Source: Kitasatospora sp. MAA19
Lineage (GTDB): Bacteria; Actinomycetota; Actinomycetes; Streptomycetales; Streptomycetaceae
Direction: 5' to 3'
Length of the DNA: 64,000 bases
NCBI RefSeq assembly: GCF_029894125.1
Contig: NZ_JARXYZ010000014.1
Coordinates: 62,001 to 126,000 of the forward strand
Shown: one piece after another, positions 37,932 through 46,159 of the stretch
How positions within the stretch are numbered: position 1 is the first letter of the stretch
How the letters are laid out: every line of letters starts with the position of its first letter
Made by a program: the position numbers and the translations under genes
Notes under the pieces: model-generated
Told to the model about the DNA's origin: nothing
The model's database searches: none
What the model saw: the letters and a program-made list of their open reading frames with translations, nothing else

Positions 37932-37972
37932 CCGGGGCGCGGAGGGCCCAACGGCCGCCCTCCGCGCCCCGG
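37932..37972. terminator. Perfect 16-bp hairpin between convergent genes
   Basis: Arms 37932-37947 and 37957-37972 are exact complements with a 9-base loop, 20 bases after the SPW gene stop and 64 bases from the fumarase stop on the other strand. Confidence 0.85.
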
Positions 37973-38000
37973 CGTACGTTCCTCAGGGTGCCGCGGGCCT

Positions 38001-38048
38001 CGCCGCGGCCGTCACGGGTGGCTTCGCCGTGGCCGTCACGGGCGGGTC
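38001..38048. repeat. 24-bp direct repeat across the fumC stop codon
   Basis: Two tandem units, 38001-38024 and 38025-38048, share cgccgYggccgtcacggg. The second unit contains the fumarase stop codon at 38036-38038. Confidence 0.75.
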
Positions 38049-39478
38049 ATCCGCAGGACGTCCAGGGCCTCGTCGAGCTGCTCCCGGGTGAGCCTGCCCT
38101 GCTCCACGTAACCGCGCTCCAGCACGACCTGGCGGATCGTCTTCCGTTCGGCCAGCGCCTGCTTGGCGACCTTCGCGGCCTCCTCGTAGCCGATGTACCG
38201 GTTCAACGGCGTGACCACCGAGGGTGAGGACTCCGCGTACTCCCGGGCGCGTTCGACGTTGGCGGTGATGCCGTCCACCGTCCGGTCCGCCAGCAGCCGG
38301 GCGCTGCTGGCGAGCAGCCGCACCGACTCCAGCACGTTGCGGGCGAGCACCGGGAGCATCACGTTCAGCTCGAAGTTGCCGCTAACACCGGCCAGCGTCA
38401 CCGTCGCGTCGTTGCCGACCACCTGGGCCGCGACCATCAGCACCACCTCGGGCAGCACCGGGTTCACCTTGCCCGGCATGATCGACGAACCGGGCTGCAG
38501 ATCCGGCAGGTTGATCTCGCCGAGGCCGGTGCGCGGGCCGGATCCCATCCACCGCAGATCGTTCGCGATCTTCGTGAACCCGACCGCCACCGTCCGCAGT
38601 TGGCCGCTCAGCTCGACCAGGGCGTCGCGGGCGCCCTGCGCCTCGAAGTGGTTCCGCGCCTCGGTCAGCGGCAGGCCGGTGGTGCGGGCCACCTCCTCGA
38701 TGACCGCCGCCGGGAAGCCGGGCGGGGTGTTGATCCCGGTGCCCACCGCCGTACCGCCGAGCGGCAGTTCGGCGACCCGGGGGAGCGTCGCCAGCAGCCG
38801 CTCGCGCCCGTGCCGCACCTGCGCCGCGTAGCCGCCGAACTCCTGGCCCAGGGTGACCGGTGTGGCGTCCATCAGGTGCGTCCGGCCCGACTTGACCACC
38901 TGCGCGAACTCGGCGGCCTTGCGCTCCAGCGCCGCCGCCAGGTGCTCCAGTGCCGGGATCAGGTCCTGCGTCACGGCGGCGGTGGCGGCGATGTGGATCG
39001 AGGACGGAAAGACGTCGTTGGACGACTGGCTGGCGTTCACGTGGTCGTTCGGGTGGACCGGACGGCCCAGCCGCTCGGTGGCCAACGTGGCGATCACCTC
39101 GTTGGCGTTCATGTTGGACGAGGTGCCGGAACCGGTCTGGAACACGTCCACCGGGAACTCGCCGTCCCAGCGCCCCTCGGCGACCTCCTCGGCCGCCGCC
39201 GCGATCGCCGCCGCCGTCTCCTCGTCCAGGACGCCGAGACGGGCGTTCACCCGGGCCGCCGCCGCCTTGATCCGGGCCAGCGCGGCGATGTGCGCGCGCT
39301 CCAGCCGCTGGCCGGACACCGGGAAGTTCTCCACCGCCCGCTGCGTCTGCGCCTGCCACTTCGCGGCGGCCGGTACCCGGACCTCGCCCATCGAGTCGTG
39401 CTCGATGCGGTACTGCTGCGGGTCCCCCTGCGGGTTCGCCTGCGGGTCCCCCTGCGGCTTCTCCTGCTCGTCGCCCAT
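38036..39478 (-). CDS. fumC: Class II fumarate hydratase
   Basis: 480 residues with family signatures: FQTGSGTSSNMNANEVIA near 118, HPNDHVNASQSSNDVFPSSIHIA near 147, SGRTHLMDATPVTLGQEF near 200 and GSSIMPGKVNPV near 335 (signature loop with the catalytic Ser). It interconverts fumarate and malate in the TCA cycle. The first ~25 residues are a PQGDPQANPQGDPQ microrepeat outside the catalytic fold. AGGAGG lies 11 bases before the ATG. Confidence 0.96.
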   Translation of the reverse strand: MGDEQEKPQGDPQANPQGDPQQYRIEHDSMGEVRVPAAAKWQAQTQRAVENFPVSGQRLERAHIAALARIKAAAARVNARLGVLDEETAAAIAAAAEEVAEGRWDGEFPVDVFQTGSGTSSNMNANEVIATLATERLGRPVHPNDHVNASQSSNDVFPSSIHIAATAAVTQDLIPALEHLAAALERKAAEFAQVVKSGRTHLMDATPVTLGQEFGGYAAQVRHGRERLLATLPRVAELPLGGTAVGTGINTPPGFPAAVIEEVARTTGLPLTEARNHFEAQGARDALVELSGQLRTVAVGFTKIANDLRWMGSGPRTGLGEINLPDLQPGSSIMPGKVNPVLPEVVLMVAAQVVGNDATVTLAGVSGNFELNVMLPVLARNVLESVRLLASSARLLADRTVDGITANVERAREYAESSPSVVTPLNRYIGYEEAAKVAKQALAERKTIRQVVLERGYVEQGRLTREQLDEALDVLRMTRP

Positions 39479-39849
39479 GTCGCGCTGCACCTCCTGAACG
39501 GGCCGGTACGGCCCCGAGTGGTCTTCGATCACCACAGCCGCGCGCGGGCCCCGGGTATTTCCGACCCACCCCGCCTCCGGGCATGAGGTGGAAAAGATCG
39601 ACTCATGTGGTGGTCCGCGTGCTGGACAAGGCCTCCGGCGGTGGTGGACGGGAGAGGCCGGGACGGTGACATGGTCACTCGAACGGATGAATAACTGCGT
39701 GGATCGCTTCAAACTGCCGTGCGCCGCTCCATACGCTCCTGCCCGGGCCGGGCACGCACCGGCCCACCCGGAGTGCTGCTGCTCGGCGTTGCCGCCGTTC
39801 GGTTTCGCCGCCGTTCGGCCCGGGTGACCAGCGACAGGGGGGCGGACGC
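39479..39849. promoter_or_regulatory. Divergent promoter region fumC / cholesterol oxidase
   Basis: 371 bp without a supported gene. It holds the inverted repeat gtgac-atg-gtcac (39666-39678), similar in outline to CRP-family half-sites (GTG...CAC), within a more AT-rich stretch (39660-39715). Confidence 0.4.
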
Positions 39850-41820
39850 ATGACGACGACAGGACAGGGCATGACCGGGGGCGGGGACGACGGCGGGGAG
39901 CAGGACCGGGGGAGTGGCCGGGGCGGAGGCCTGGGGAGCGGGCAGGGTGGTGGCCGGGGCGGCGGGCTCACCCGGCGGCAGATGCTCGGCGCGTCGGCCG
40001 CCCTGGGCGGCGCGGCCTGGCTGTTGCGCGGCACCGTCGGCCCGGACAGCGCCGAGGCCGCCACCCCGGTGCCGCCCGGTCTGCCCGCCGGCACCGAGCT
40101 GTACCAGCGGGTCTTCCAGAACTGGTCCGGCGAGATCCGCACCGACCAGCTGTGGACCTGCGCGCCCCGCACCCCCGAGGAGGTCCCGGTCCTCGCCGAC
40201 TGGGCGCACGCCAACGGCTGGCGCCTGCGCGCCACCGGCTACCGGCACACCTGGGCGCCGCTCACCGTCGCCAACGGGACCCCGGACAGCGCCCGCGTCC
40301 TGCTCGTGGACACCGGCCGCCACCTCACCGCGATCACCGCCGACTCGCCGACCACCGTCCGGGTCCAGACCGGCGCCACCATGGAGGACCTGCTCGCCCA
40401 CCTGGCCGGCCGGGGACTCGGCCTGACCGCTTGCCCGGCGCCCGGCGAACTCACCGTCGGCGGGGTGCTCGCCATCGGAGGCCACGGCACCGCCGTCCCC
40501 GCCGCCGGCGAACTCCGGCCGGACGGGCACGGCTACGGCTCGGTCAGCAACCAGGTCGTCCGGCTCACCGCCGTCGTCCTCGACCCGGCCACCGGCCGCT
40601 ACACGCTGCGCACCTTCGACCGCGCCGAGGCCGACAGCGCCGCCTTCCTGGTGCACCTGGGCCGGGCGTTCCTCACCGAGGTCGTCCTGCGGGCCGGCGC
40701 CGACCGGCCGCTGCGCTGCGTCAGCCGCCTCGACATCCCGGCGAGCGAACTGTTCGCCCGCCCCGGCAGCGCAGGCGCCGGCGGAGGCTCCGGGGGCGGG
40801 CTGCTCGGTGGCCTGCTCGGCGGTGGCGGCCCGCGCACCCTCGCCGAGTTCGTCGAGCGCGACGGCCGAGCCGAGGCGATCTGGTTCGCCTACACCGAGT
40901 ACCCCTGGCTGAAGACCTGGAGCGTCACCCCGGCCAAGCCGCTCGCCTCCCGGGCCGTCGACCAGCCCTACAACTACCCGTTCTCGGACATCATCCCGGA
41001 ACCGGTCGCCCGGCTCGCCGGCCAAATCATCGCCGGTGCCTGGGGATCGGCCCCGCTGTTCGGCCAACTCCAGTACCTGATCGCCAAGGTGGCACTCACC
41101 GGCGACCTCACGGACGTCCTCCTCTCCGGCGGACTGCTCCGCGACCTGCTCAGCGGCGACCTGCTCACCCACCTGCTCGCCGGCGGCCTGCGCTCCGACC
41201 TCTGGGGACCCTCACGCACCCTGCTGCAGTACGTCCGACCCACCACCCTGAGGGTCACCGCCAACGGCTACGCCGTTCTCGCCAAGCGCGCCGACCTGCA
41301 GTGGGTGGTCAGCGAATTCGCCGCCTACTACCGGAAGTTGCTCGCCGACTACCAGGCCCGGGGGGAGTTCCCGGTGAACGGCGCGGTGGAGATCCGGGTC
41401 ACCGGTGTGGACGACCCGACCTCTTCCGGAGTCCCGGGTGCGCGGCCGCCGCTGCTGTCCGCGCTGCGCCCGCGGGCGGACCGTCCGGAGTGGGACACCG
41501 CGGTCTGGCTCGACGTCCTGTCCTTCCCCGGCACCCCGGGGCTGGAGCGCTTCGCCCGCGACCTGGAGCAGTGGCTGCTGCGCACCTTCGACGGCACCCG
41601 GGCGGGCCTGCGGGTCGAGTGGTCCAAGGGCTGGGCGTACACCGCCGACGCGGCCTGGTCCGACCCGGACGTGCTCGGCCGGGTCATCCCCGCGAGCCTG
41701 CGTGACGGCGACGGCAGCGGCAGCGGCCCGGGCTGGGACGAGGCGATCGCCGTCCTGGACCGGAACGACCCGCACCGGGTGTTCGGAAACCCCTTCCTGG
41801 ACGGGCTGTTGAAGCAGTGA
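39850..41820 (+). CDS. Secreted cholesterol oxidase, VAO-type flavoprotein
   Basis: 656 residues. A Gly-rich lead is followed by a Tat signal (LTRRQMLGASAALGGAAWLL, residues ~40-59). The FAD domain has RATGYRHTWAPLT near 130 (His for covalent flavin in this class), VRVQTGATMEDLLAHLAG and TVGGVLAIGGHGTAVPA near 210. The second half fits the cholesterol-oxidase substrate-binding domain (AYTEYPWLKTWSV-like, NYPFSDIIPEPVARLAGQII). A Leu/Gly-rich repeat stretch (LLSGGLLRDLLSGDLLTHLL) near 425 looks inserted or expanded. It oxidises 3-beta-hydroxysterols outside the cell. Confidence 0.85.
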   Translation: MTTTGQGMTGGGDDGGEQDRGSGRGGGLGSGQGGGRGGGLTRRQMLGASAALGGAAWLLRGTVGPDSAEAATPVPPGLPAGTELYQRVFQNWSGEIRTDQLWTCAPRTPEEVPVLADWAHANGWRLRATGYRHTWAPLTVANGTPDSARVLLVDTGRHLTAITADSPTTVRVQTGATMEDLLAHLAGRGLGLTACPAPGELTVGGVLAIGGHGTAVPAAGELRPDGHGYGSVSNQVVRLTAVVLDPATGRYTLRTFDRAEADSAAFLVHLGRAFLTEVVLRAGADRPLRCVSRLDIPASELFARPGSAGAGGGSGGGLLGGLLGGGGPRTLAEFVERDGRAEAIWFAYTEYPWLKTWSVTPAKPLASRAVDQPYNYPFSDIIPEPVARLAGQIIAGAWGSAPLFGQLQYLIAKVALTGDLTDVLLSGGLLRDLLSGDLLTHLLAGGLRSDLWGPSRTLLQYVRPTTLRVTANGYAVLAKRADLQWVVSEFAAYYRKLLADYQARGEFPVNGAVEIRVTGVDDPTSSGVPGARPPLLSALRPRADRPEWDTAVWLDVLSFPGTPGLERFARDLEQWLLRTFDGTRAGLRVEWSKGWAYTADAAWSDPDVLGRVIPASLRDGDGSGSGPGWDEAIAVLDRNDPHRVFGNPFLDGLLKQ

Positions 41821-41891
41821 AGCGCATGTGACCGGGTTCTGACGATCAGTCGGATGCGTTCTGCCGGATGTGGTCTGTCAAATGTGCTCTG

Positions 41892-42473
41892 TCAGATGTG
41901 CTCCATCACGATCACCGCGAGGGTGTCCGCCGCCAGCGCGCGGAAGATGTGCGGGGCGTCGCCCGGGTAACTCACGTAGTCGCCCGGGCCCAGCTCGACC
42001 GGGTCCTCCGTCGGCCCGACCAGTGCCCGGCCCGCGCCGATCATCACGTGCTCGACGGTGCCGGGCATGTGGGGGTCGGACGCCCGGGTCTCGCCCGGCT
42101 GCGCCTCGATCCGGTAGATGTCGCGCCGGGCGTTCGGCGGGCAGGAAGACAGGACGGTCGCCGCGTAGTCGGCGCGCGCGGAGTGGGTCACCGGGCCCTC
42201 GCCGGCCCGGATCACCTTGACCATCGGGCGCGGCGGGTCGACCAGGCGGCTGAACGGCACGTTCAGTGCGACGCCGAGCGCCCAGAGCGTCTCGACGCTG
42301 GGGTTTCCCGCGCCCGACTCCAGTTGGGAGAGCGTCGACTTGGCGATGCCCGCGCGCCGGGCCAGTTCGGCCATGGACAGCCCGCAGCGTTCGCGCTCAC
42401 GCCGGATGGAGGCCGCGATCAGGCCGATCAGCTCCACGTCGGAACCCGTGGTCGGGGTGGTCCGGTCACTCAT
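41892..42473 (-). CDS. XRE family regulator with C-terminal cupin domain
   Basis: 193 residues: an N-terminal helix-turn-helix (IRRERERCGLSMAELARRAGIAKSTLSQLESG, residues ~22-53) and a C-terminal cupin ligand domain (HMPGTVEHVMIGAGRALVG, LGPGDYVSYPGDAPHIFRAL). Divergent from azlCD, with two GTTCG-N6-CGAAC sites in the gap, so it probably controls amino-acid export genes. An upstream in-frame GTG at 42482 is the alternative start. Confidence 0.9.
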   Translation of the reverse strand: MSDRTTPTTGSDVELIGLIAASIRRERERCGLSMAELARRAGIAKSTLSQLESGAGNPSVETLWALGVALNVPFSRLVDPPRPMVKVIRAGEGPVTHSARADYAATVLSSCPPNARRDIYRIEAQPGETRASDPHMPGTVEHVMIGAGRALVGPTEDPVELGPGDYVSYPGDAPHIFRALAADTLAVIVMEHI

Positions 42474-42595
42474 GCTCGCCACTCACGCATTCTTCTGGCT
42501 CCTACTCCGGCTCCCGGTACGGCTGGTGACGTTCATGCTGCCACCGGCGACGTCGGCTGCCCGCATCCTCGCGCGTTCGTCATGTCAGTCCATTC

Positions 42596-42659
42596 GTTCG
42601 CCTTGACGAACCATGGGCGACGGGTTCACTCTAATGGACATGCGTTCGCTACTCCGAAC
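42596..42659 (+). promoter_or_regulatory. Two GTTCG-N6-CGAAC sites flanking the azlC promoter
   Basis: Identical inverted repeats at 42596-42611 and 42644-42659, centres 48 bp apart. The first overlaps a TTGACG box (42603-42608); the second lies just after the ATG at 42640. A CACTCT/TCTAAT-type -10 box lies at about 42627-42635. This is the layout of a repressor that blocks RNA polymerase from both sides. Confidence 0.6.
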
Positions 42660-43395
42660 ACTGGAGCGTGCCACCCTCCGTGACATCGCTCTCGTCTGCC
42701 TGGCCGACGCGCTCGTCGGCGCCTCCTTCGGCGCGATCAGCGTTGCCGGGGGGCTGCCCCTGTGGGTGCCGGTCGCCCTCTCCATCCTCGTCTTCGCAGG
42801 CGGCTCGCAGTTCGCGGTCGTCGGTGTGGTGCTGTCCGGCGGCGGCGTGCTCGCCGCCGTCGCCACCGGGCTGGTGCTCAACGCCCGGCTGCTGCCCTTC
42901 GGCTTCACCGTGGCCGACGCGCTCGACGGCCCGTGGTGGCGGCGGCTGTTCGGCGCTCAGCTGATCACCGACGAGACCGCCGCGTTCGTCCTGCGGCAGG
43001 ACACCGGGCGGCGGCGCCGGGCCGCGTTCTGGCTCTGCGGGCTCGCGCTGTTCGTGGTGTGGAACGTCTCGGTGCTGCTCGGGGCCCTGGCCGGCGGGCT
43101 GATCGGCGACACGGACGCGCTGGGCCTGGACGCGGCCTTCCCGGCCGTACTGCTCGCCCTCGTGCTGCCCTCGCTCGCGGACCGGCGCACCCGTACCGCG
43201 GCCGTGGTCGGCGCCGTCGTCGCGGTCGCGGCCACGCCGTTCGTCCCGGCGGGGCTGCCCGTCCTGCTCGCCCTCGTCGGGCTGCTGTTCGCCGGGCGGC
43301 CGGGGGTGGGGATGTCGGAAGGGGCGTCGGGGTCGGGGTCGGAGTCGGCCGGACGGCCGGGCGTCGTGGTGGTCGAGCGGGAGGAAGTCCGATGA
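42640..43395 (+). CDS. azlC: AzlC-type branched-chain amino-acid exporter, large subunit
   Basis: 251 residues, five to six membrane helices, with ALVCLADALVGASFGAI, LSILVFAGGSQFAVVGVVL and the family segment GAQLITDETAAFVL. AzlC with AzlD exports branched-chain amino acids and analogues. Three in-frame ATGs (42613, 42634, 42640) lack ribosome sites; 42640 fits a leaderless transcript from the promoter just upstream and matches the usual AzlC N-terminus. The C-terminal ~30 residues are Gly/Ser low complexity. It overlaps azlD by 4 bases (ATGA). Confidence 0.9.
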   Translation: MRSLLRTLERATLRDIALVCLADALVGASFGAISVAGGLPLWVPVALSILVFAGGSQFAVVGVVLSGGGVLAAVATGLVLNARLLPFGFTVADALDGPWWRRLFGAQLITDETAAFVLRQDTGRRRRAAFWLCGLALFVVWNVSVLLGALAGGLIGDTDALGLDAAFPAVLLALVLPSLADRRTRTAAVVGAVVAVAATPFVPAGLPVLLALVGLLFAGRPGVGMSEGASGSGSESAGRPGVVVVEREEVR

Positions 43396-43703
43396 TGCCG
43401 CTGTACGCCGTGCTGCTGCTGGCCGGTGGGACGTACGCCTTCCGCCTGGCCGGGCCGCTGCTCGGTCGCCGGCTCGCCCTCTCGGAGCGCCTGCGGCGTC
43501 TGCTCGCCGTCGCCGCGGCCGTCCTGTTGGTCGCCCTGATCGCCACCGGCGCCCTCACCCAGGGCCACGGCTTCGCCGGTTGGGCCCGCCCGGCGGGTGT
43601 CCTGGTCGCCGGTGTGCTCGCGCTGCGGCGCGCGCCGTTCCCGCTGGTGGTCGTCGCGGGCGCGGCGACGACGGCGCTGCTGCGGCTGTGCGGGGTGGGG
43701 TGA
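43392..43703 (+). CDS. azlD: AzlD-type small exporter subunit
   Basis: 103 residues, three to four membrane helices (YAVLLLAGGTYAFRLAGPLL, LLAVAAAVLLVALIATGAL, AGVLVAGVLALRRAPFPLVVV). The TYAFRLAGPLL stretch is typical of AzlD. Translationally coupled to azlC by the ATGA overlap. Confidence 0.9.
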   Translation: MMPLYAVLLLAGGTYAFRLAGPLLGRRLALSERLRRLLAVAAAVLLVALIATGALTQGHGFAGWARPAGVLVAGVLALRRAPFPLVVVAGAATTALLRLCGVG

Positions 43704-43710
43704 GGGCGAC

Positions 43711-43795
43711 GGCGAACAGGTGACAGATGACAGATGACAACTTTCAGCGAACAGATAACAGATTTCGAAATCTGTTATCTGTTCGCTGTTCGCCG
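43711..43795. repeat. Heptad palindrome element D
   Basis: A perfect 44-bp palindrome with no spacer: arms 43745-43766 and 43767-43788 (22 bp each), meeting at ttcgaa. To the left are five more NNRACAG units (43713-43746). It lies between the convergent azlD and acetyltransferase genes. Confidence 0.92.
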
Positions 43796-43824
43796 CCGTC
43801 CGTCACCCGGAATCCGTCGCGCCG

Positions 43825-44364
43825 TCAGCCGCCCAGCGCCTTGAAGAAGATCGTCGTCGGGTGCGGGACCCCCGCCGGGTCGGTCGCGTAGTCCGGCACC
43901 GAGCCGACCCGGGTCCACCCGGCGGTCTCGTACAGGCGCTCGGCCGGGCTGTCCGTCTCGGTGTCCAGCACCAGCAACCGCAGCCCCAACCCGGCCGCCT
44001 GCTCCTCCAGCGCCGTCAGCAGGCGCCCCGCCAGCCGGTGCCCGCGATCCGCCGGGTGCACCATCAGCTTGGCGACCTCCCCCCGGTGCCGGCCGTTCGC
44101 AGTCGTCGCCGGGCGCAGCTGGACCGTCCCGGCGAGCCGCCCGTCGGCCTGCGCCCGGACCGTCCACAGCAGCAGCCGCTCGGCCGCGACCTCCGGCGCG
44201 AGCGCTCGCCACCACGCGGTGGCCTCGTCCTGCCCCAGCGGCGCGAGGAAGCCGAGCGAGGCGCCGCCGTCGACGGTGTCCACCAGCAGCCCGGCCAGTT
44301 CCTCCGCCGCGCCGTGCAGCTCCTCCGCCGTCACCAGCCCGACCGCGTACCCGTCGCCGCCCAT
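43825..44364 (-). CDS. GNAT family N-acetyltransferase
   Basis: 179 residues with the GNAT core: AGTVQLRPATTANGRHRGEVAKLMVHPADRGHRLAGRLL near 95-130 (motif A, acetyl-CoA loop), LRLLVLDTETDSPAERLYETAGW, and C-terminal HPTTIFFKAL. GAGGAAG precedes the ATG. Substrate unknown; divergent from the acyl-CoA dehydrogenase at 44471. Confidence 0.87.
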   Translation of the reverse strand: MGGDGYAVGLVTAEELHGAAEELAGLLVDTVDGGASLGFLAPLGQDEATAWWRALAPEVAAERLLLWTVRAQADGRLAGTVQLRPATTANGRHRGEVAKLMVHPADRGHRLAGRLLTALEEQAAGLGLRLLVLDTETDSPAERLYETAGWTRVGSVPDYATDPAGVPHPTTIFFKALGG

Positions 44365-44470
44365 GTCGTCTTCCTCACTCGCTCGCCCACGCCCGCCGCT
44401 CGGCCGGGTGCGGAATACTCGCCGGTACTCCGCCGCGACCGGTATCCCGCCGAGACTACAAGGAGCTTCG

Positions 44471-45649
44471 ATGACGAAGCCGACCCGGATCGACCCGTCC
44501 GACCTGCTCGCCGTCGGCGACCTCCTCTCCGACGAGGAGCGGCTGATCCGCGACACCGTCCGGAGGTTCACCGAGGAGCGGATCCGCCCGCACATCGGCG
44601 ACTGGTTCGAGCGCGGGGTCTTCCCGGTCCGCGAGCTCGCCCCCGAGCTGGGCGCCCTCGGCGTGCTCGGCATGCACCTCGACGGCTACGGCTGCGCCGG
44701 CGCCGACGCGGTGGCGTACGGGGTCGCCTGCATGGAGCTGGAGGCGGCCGACTCCGGGCTGCGCAGCTTCGTCTCCGTGCAGGGCTCGCTCGCGATGCGT
44801 TCGATCCATGCCTTCGGCTCCGAGGAGCAGAAGCTGCGTTGGCTGCCCGGCATGGCCGCCGGCGAGCTGATCGGCTGCTTCGGCCTCACCGAGCCGGACT
44901 TCGGCTCGGACCCGGCCAACATGCGGACCCGGGCGGTGCGCAAGGGCGGCGACTGGGTGCTCTCCGGCAGCAAGATGTGGATCACCAACGGCAGCATCGC
45001 CGACGTCGCCGTCGTCTGGGCGCAGACCGAGGAGGGCGTCCGCGGCTTCCTGGTCGAGCGCGGCACCCGCGGCCTGACCGCCACCGACGTGCACGGCAAG
45101 CTCTCCCTGCGCGCCTCCGTCACCAGCGAACTCGCCTTCGACGAGGTGGTGCTGCCCGCCGACGCCGTCCTGCCGGGCGTCACCGGCCTGCGCGGACCGC
45201 TCTCCTCCCTCAACGAGGCCCGATACGGCATCCTCTGGGGCACCGTCGGCGCCGCCCGCGACTGCTACACCGCCGCCCTCGACTACGCGAAGAGCCGGAT
45301 CCAGTTCGACCGCCCGATCGCCGGTTTCCAGCTCACCCAGCACAAGCTCGTCGAGATGATGCTGGAGGTCGAGAAGGCCTACCTGGTCGCCCTGCGGATC
45401 GGCCGGCTCAAGGAGCAGGGCGCGGCCCGCCCGCCGCACATCAGCTTCGGCAAGCTCAACAACGTCCGCACCGCGCTGGAGATCGCCCGCAGTGCCCGGA
45501 CCGTCCTCGGCGCCAACGGCATCACCACCGAGTACCCGGTGCTGCGGCACGCCAACAACCTGGAGTCGGTGCTCACCTACGAGGGCACCAGCGAGATCCA
45601 CACCCTGGTCCTGGGCGAGGCCATCACCGGCGAGTCCGCGTACCGCTGA
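44471..45649 (+). CDS. Acyl-CoA dehydrogenase, glutaryl-CoA dehydrogenase-like
   Basis: 392 residues, normal length. Signatures: GCFGLTEPDFGSDPANMRTRA near 138, GSKMWITNGSIADVAVVWA, RYGILWGTVGAARDCY near 250, FDRPIAGFQLTQHKLVEM and the catalytic-base segment LTYEGTSEIHTLVLG near 370. These are closest to glutaryl-CoA dehydrogenases, which make crotonyl-CoA in lysine and tryptophan breakdown. AGGAG lies 6 bases before the ATG. Confidence 0.9.
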   Translation: MTKPTRIDPSDLLAVGDLLSDEERLIRDTVRRFTEERIRPHIGDWFERGVFPVRELAPELGALGVLGMHLDGYGCAGADAVAYGVACMELEAADSGLRSFVSVQGSLAMRSIHAFGSEEQKLRWLPGMAAGELIGCFGLTEPDFGSDPANMRTRAVRKGGDWVLSGSKMWITNGSIADVAVVWAQTEEGVRGFLVERGTRGLTATDVHGKLSLRASVTSELAFDEVVLPADAVLPGVTGLRGPLSSLNEARYGILWGTVGAARDCYTAALDYAKSRIQFDRPIAGFQLTQHKLVEMMLEVEKAYLVALRIGRLKEQGAARPPHISFGKLNNVRTALEIARSARTVLGANGITTEYPVLRHANNLESVLTYEGTSEIHTLVLGEAITGESAYR

Positions 45650-45677
45650 CGGCCCGTCCACCTCGGGAAATCCGGTG

Positions 45678-45699
45678 GCCGGGCCCGCGGCGGCCCGGC
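45678..45699. terminator. Short GC hairpin after the acyl-CoA dehydrogenase gene
   Basis: 8-bp arms 45678-45685 and 45692-45699 with a 6-base loop, 28 bases after the stop codon and 13 bases before the next gene. Confidence 0.4.
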
Positions 45700-45712
45700 T
45701 ACCGTCCCGACC

Positions 45713-46093
45713 ATGAACAGTCGGCCCGCCACGCCCAGCACCGCCCCGACCACCACCCTCTGGCGCCCCACCGGCCCCGAGGAGCTGGCCCTGGTCGAGG
45801 CGTCCGGCTGGCGCGCCTGGCCGCCCAGGCTGCCTGAGCAGCCGATCTTCTACCCCGTCCTCACCGAGGACTACGCGATCCGCATCGCCCGCGACTGGAA
45901 CGTCCCCGCCTCCGGCGTCGGCTACGTGACCAGCTTCGAGGTCGACACCGCCTTCCTCGCCCGCTACCCCGTGCAGCAGGCCGGCGGTCGGACGATCCTC
46001 GAACTCTGGGTCCCGGCAGGCGAGTTGCCGGAGTTCAATCGGCACATCGTCGGCCGCATCACGGTCGTCCACGAGTTCCGCCCACAGCCATGA
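45713..46093 (+). CDS. Uncharacterised conserved small protein
   Basis: 126 residues, soluble: WRPTGPEELALVEASGWRAWPPRLPEQPIFYPVL, EDYAIRIARDWNVP, GYVTSFEVDTAFLARYPV, ELWVPAGELPEFNRHIVGRI. Similar streptomycete proteins carry the automatic name ADP-ribosylation/crystallin J1, which I regard as unproven. It overlaps the ATP-grasp gene by 4 bases (ATGA) and its stop lies in a 15-bp tandem array, so the two are coupled. Confidence 0.7.
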   Translation: MNSRPATPSTAPTTTLWRPTGPEELALVEASGWRAWPPRLPEQPIFYPVLTEDYAIRIARDWNVPASGVGYVTSFEVDTAFLARYPVQQAGGRTILELWVPAGELPEFNRHIVGRITVVHEFRPQP

Positions 46094-46159
46094 CACGTAC
46101 AGCCGTGACACGTACAGCCGTGACCCGCCCGGCGGTGACACGGCCGGCCGTGACGTCCT
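46085..46159 (+). repeat. 15-bp tandem array spanning a stop codon and the next start codon
   Basis: Five units starting at 46085 (cagccRtgacacgta and variants). The array contains the stop of the 126-residue protein and encodes the first ~23 residues of the ATP-grasp protein as TRTAV/TRPAV repeats. Confidence 0.88.

Noticed and set aside
39588..39827. Short plus-strand ORF before the cholesterol oxidase
   Set aside because: Composition is not protein-like, there is no ribosome site, and it overlaps the likely divergent promoter region.
43745..43788. The 44-bp perfect palindrome as transposon end or replication origin
   Set aside because: No transposase, target duplication or DnaA-type boxes nearby, and four related elements sit in the same kind of gene-end position.
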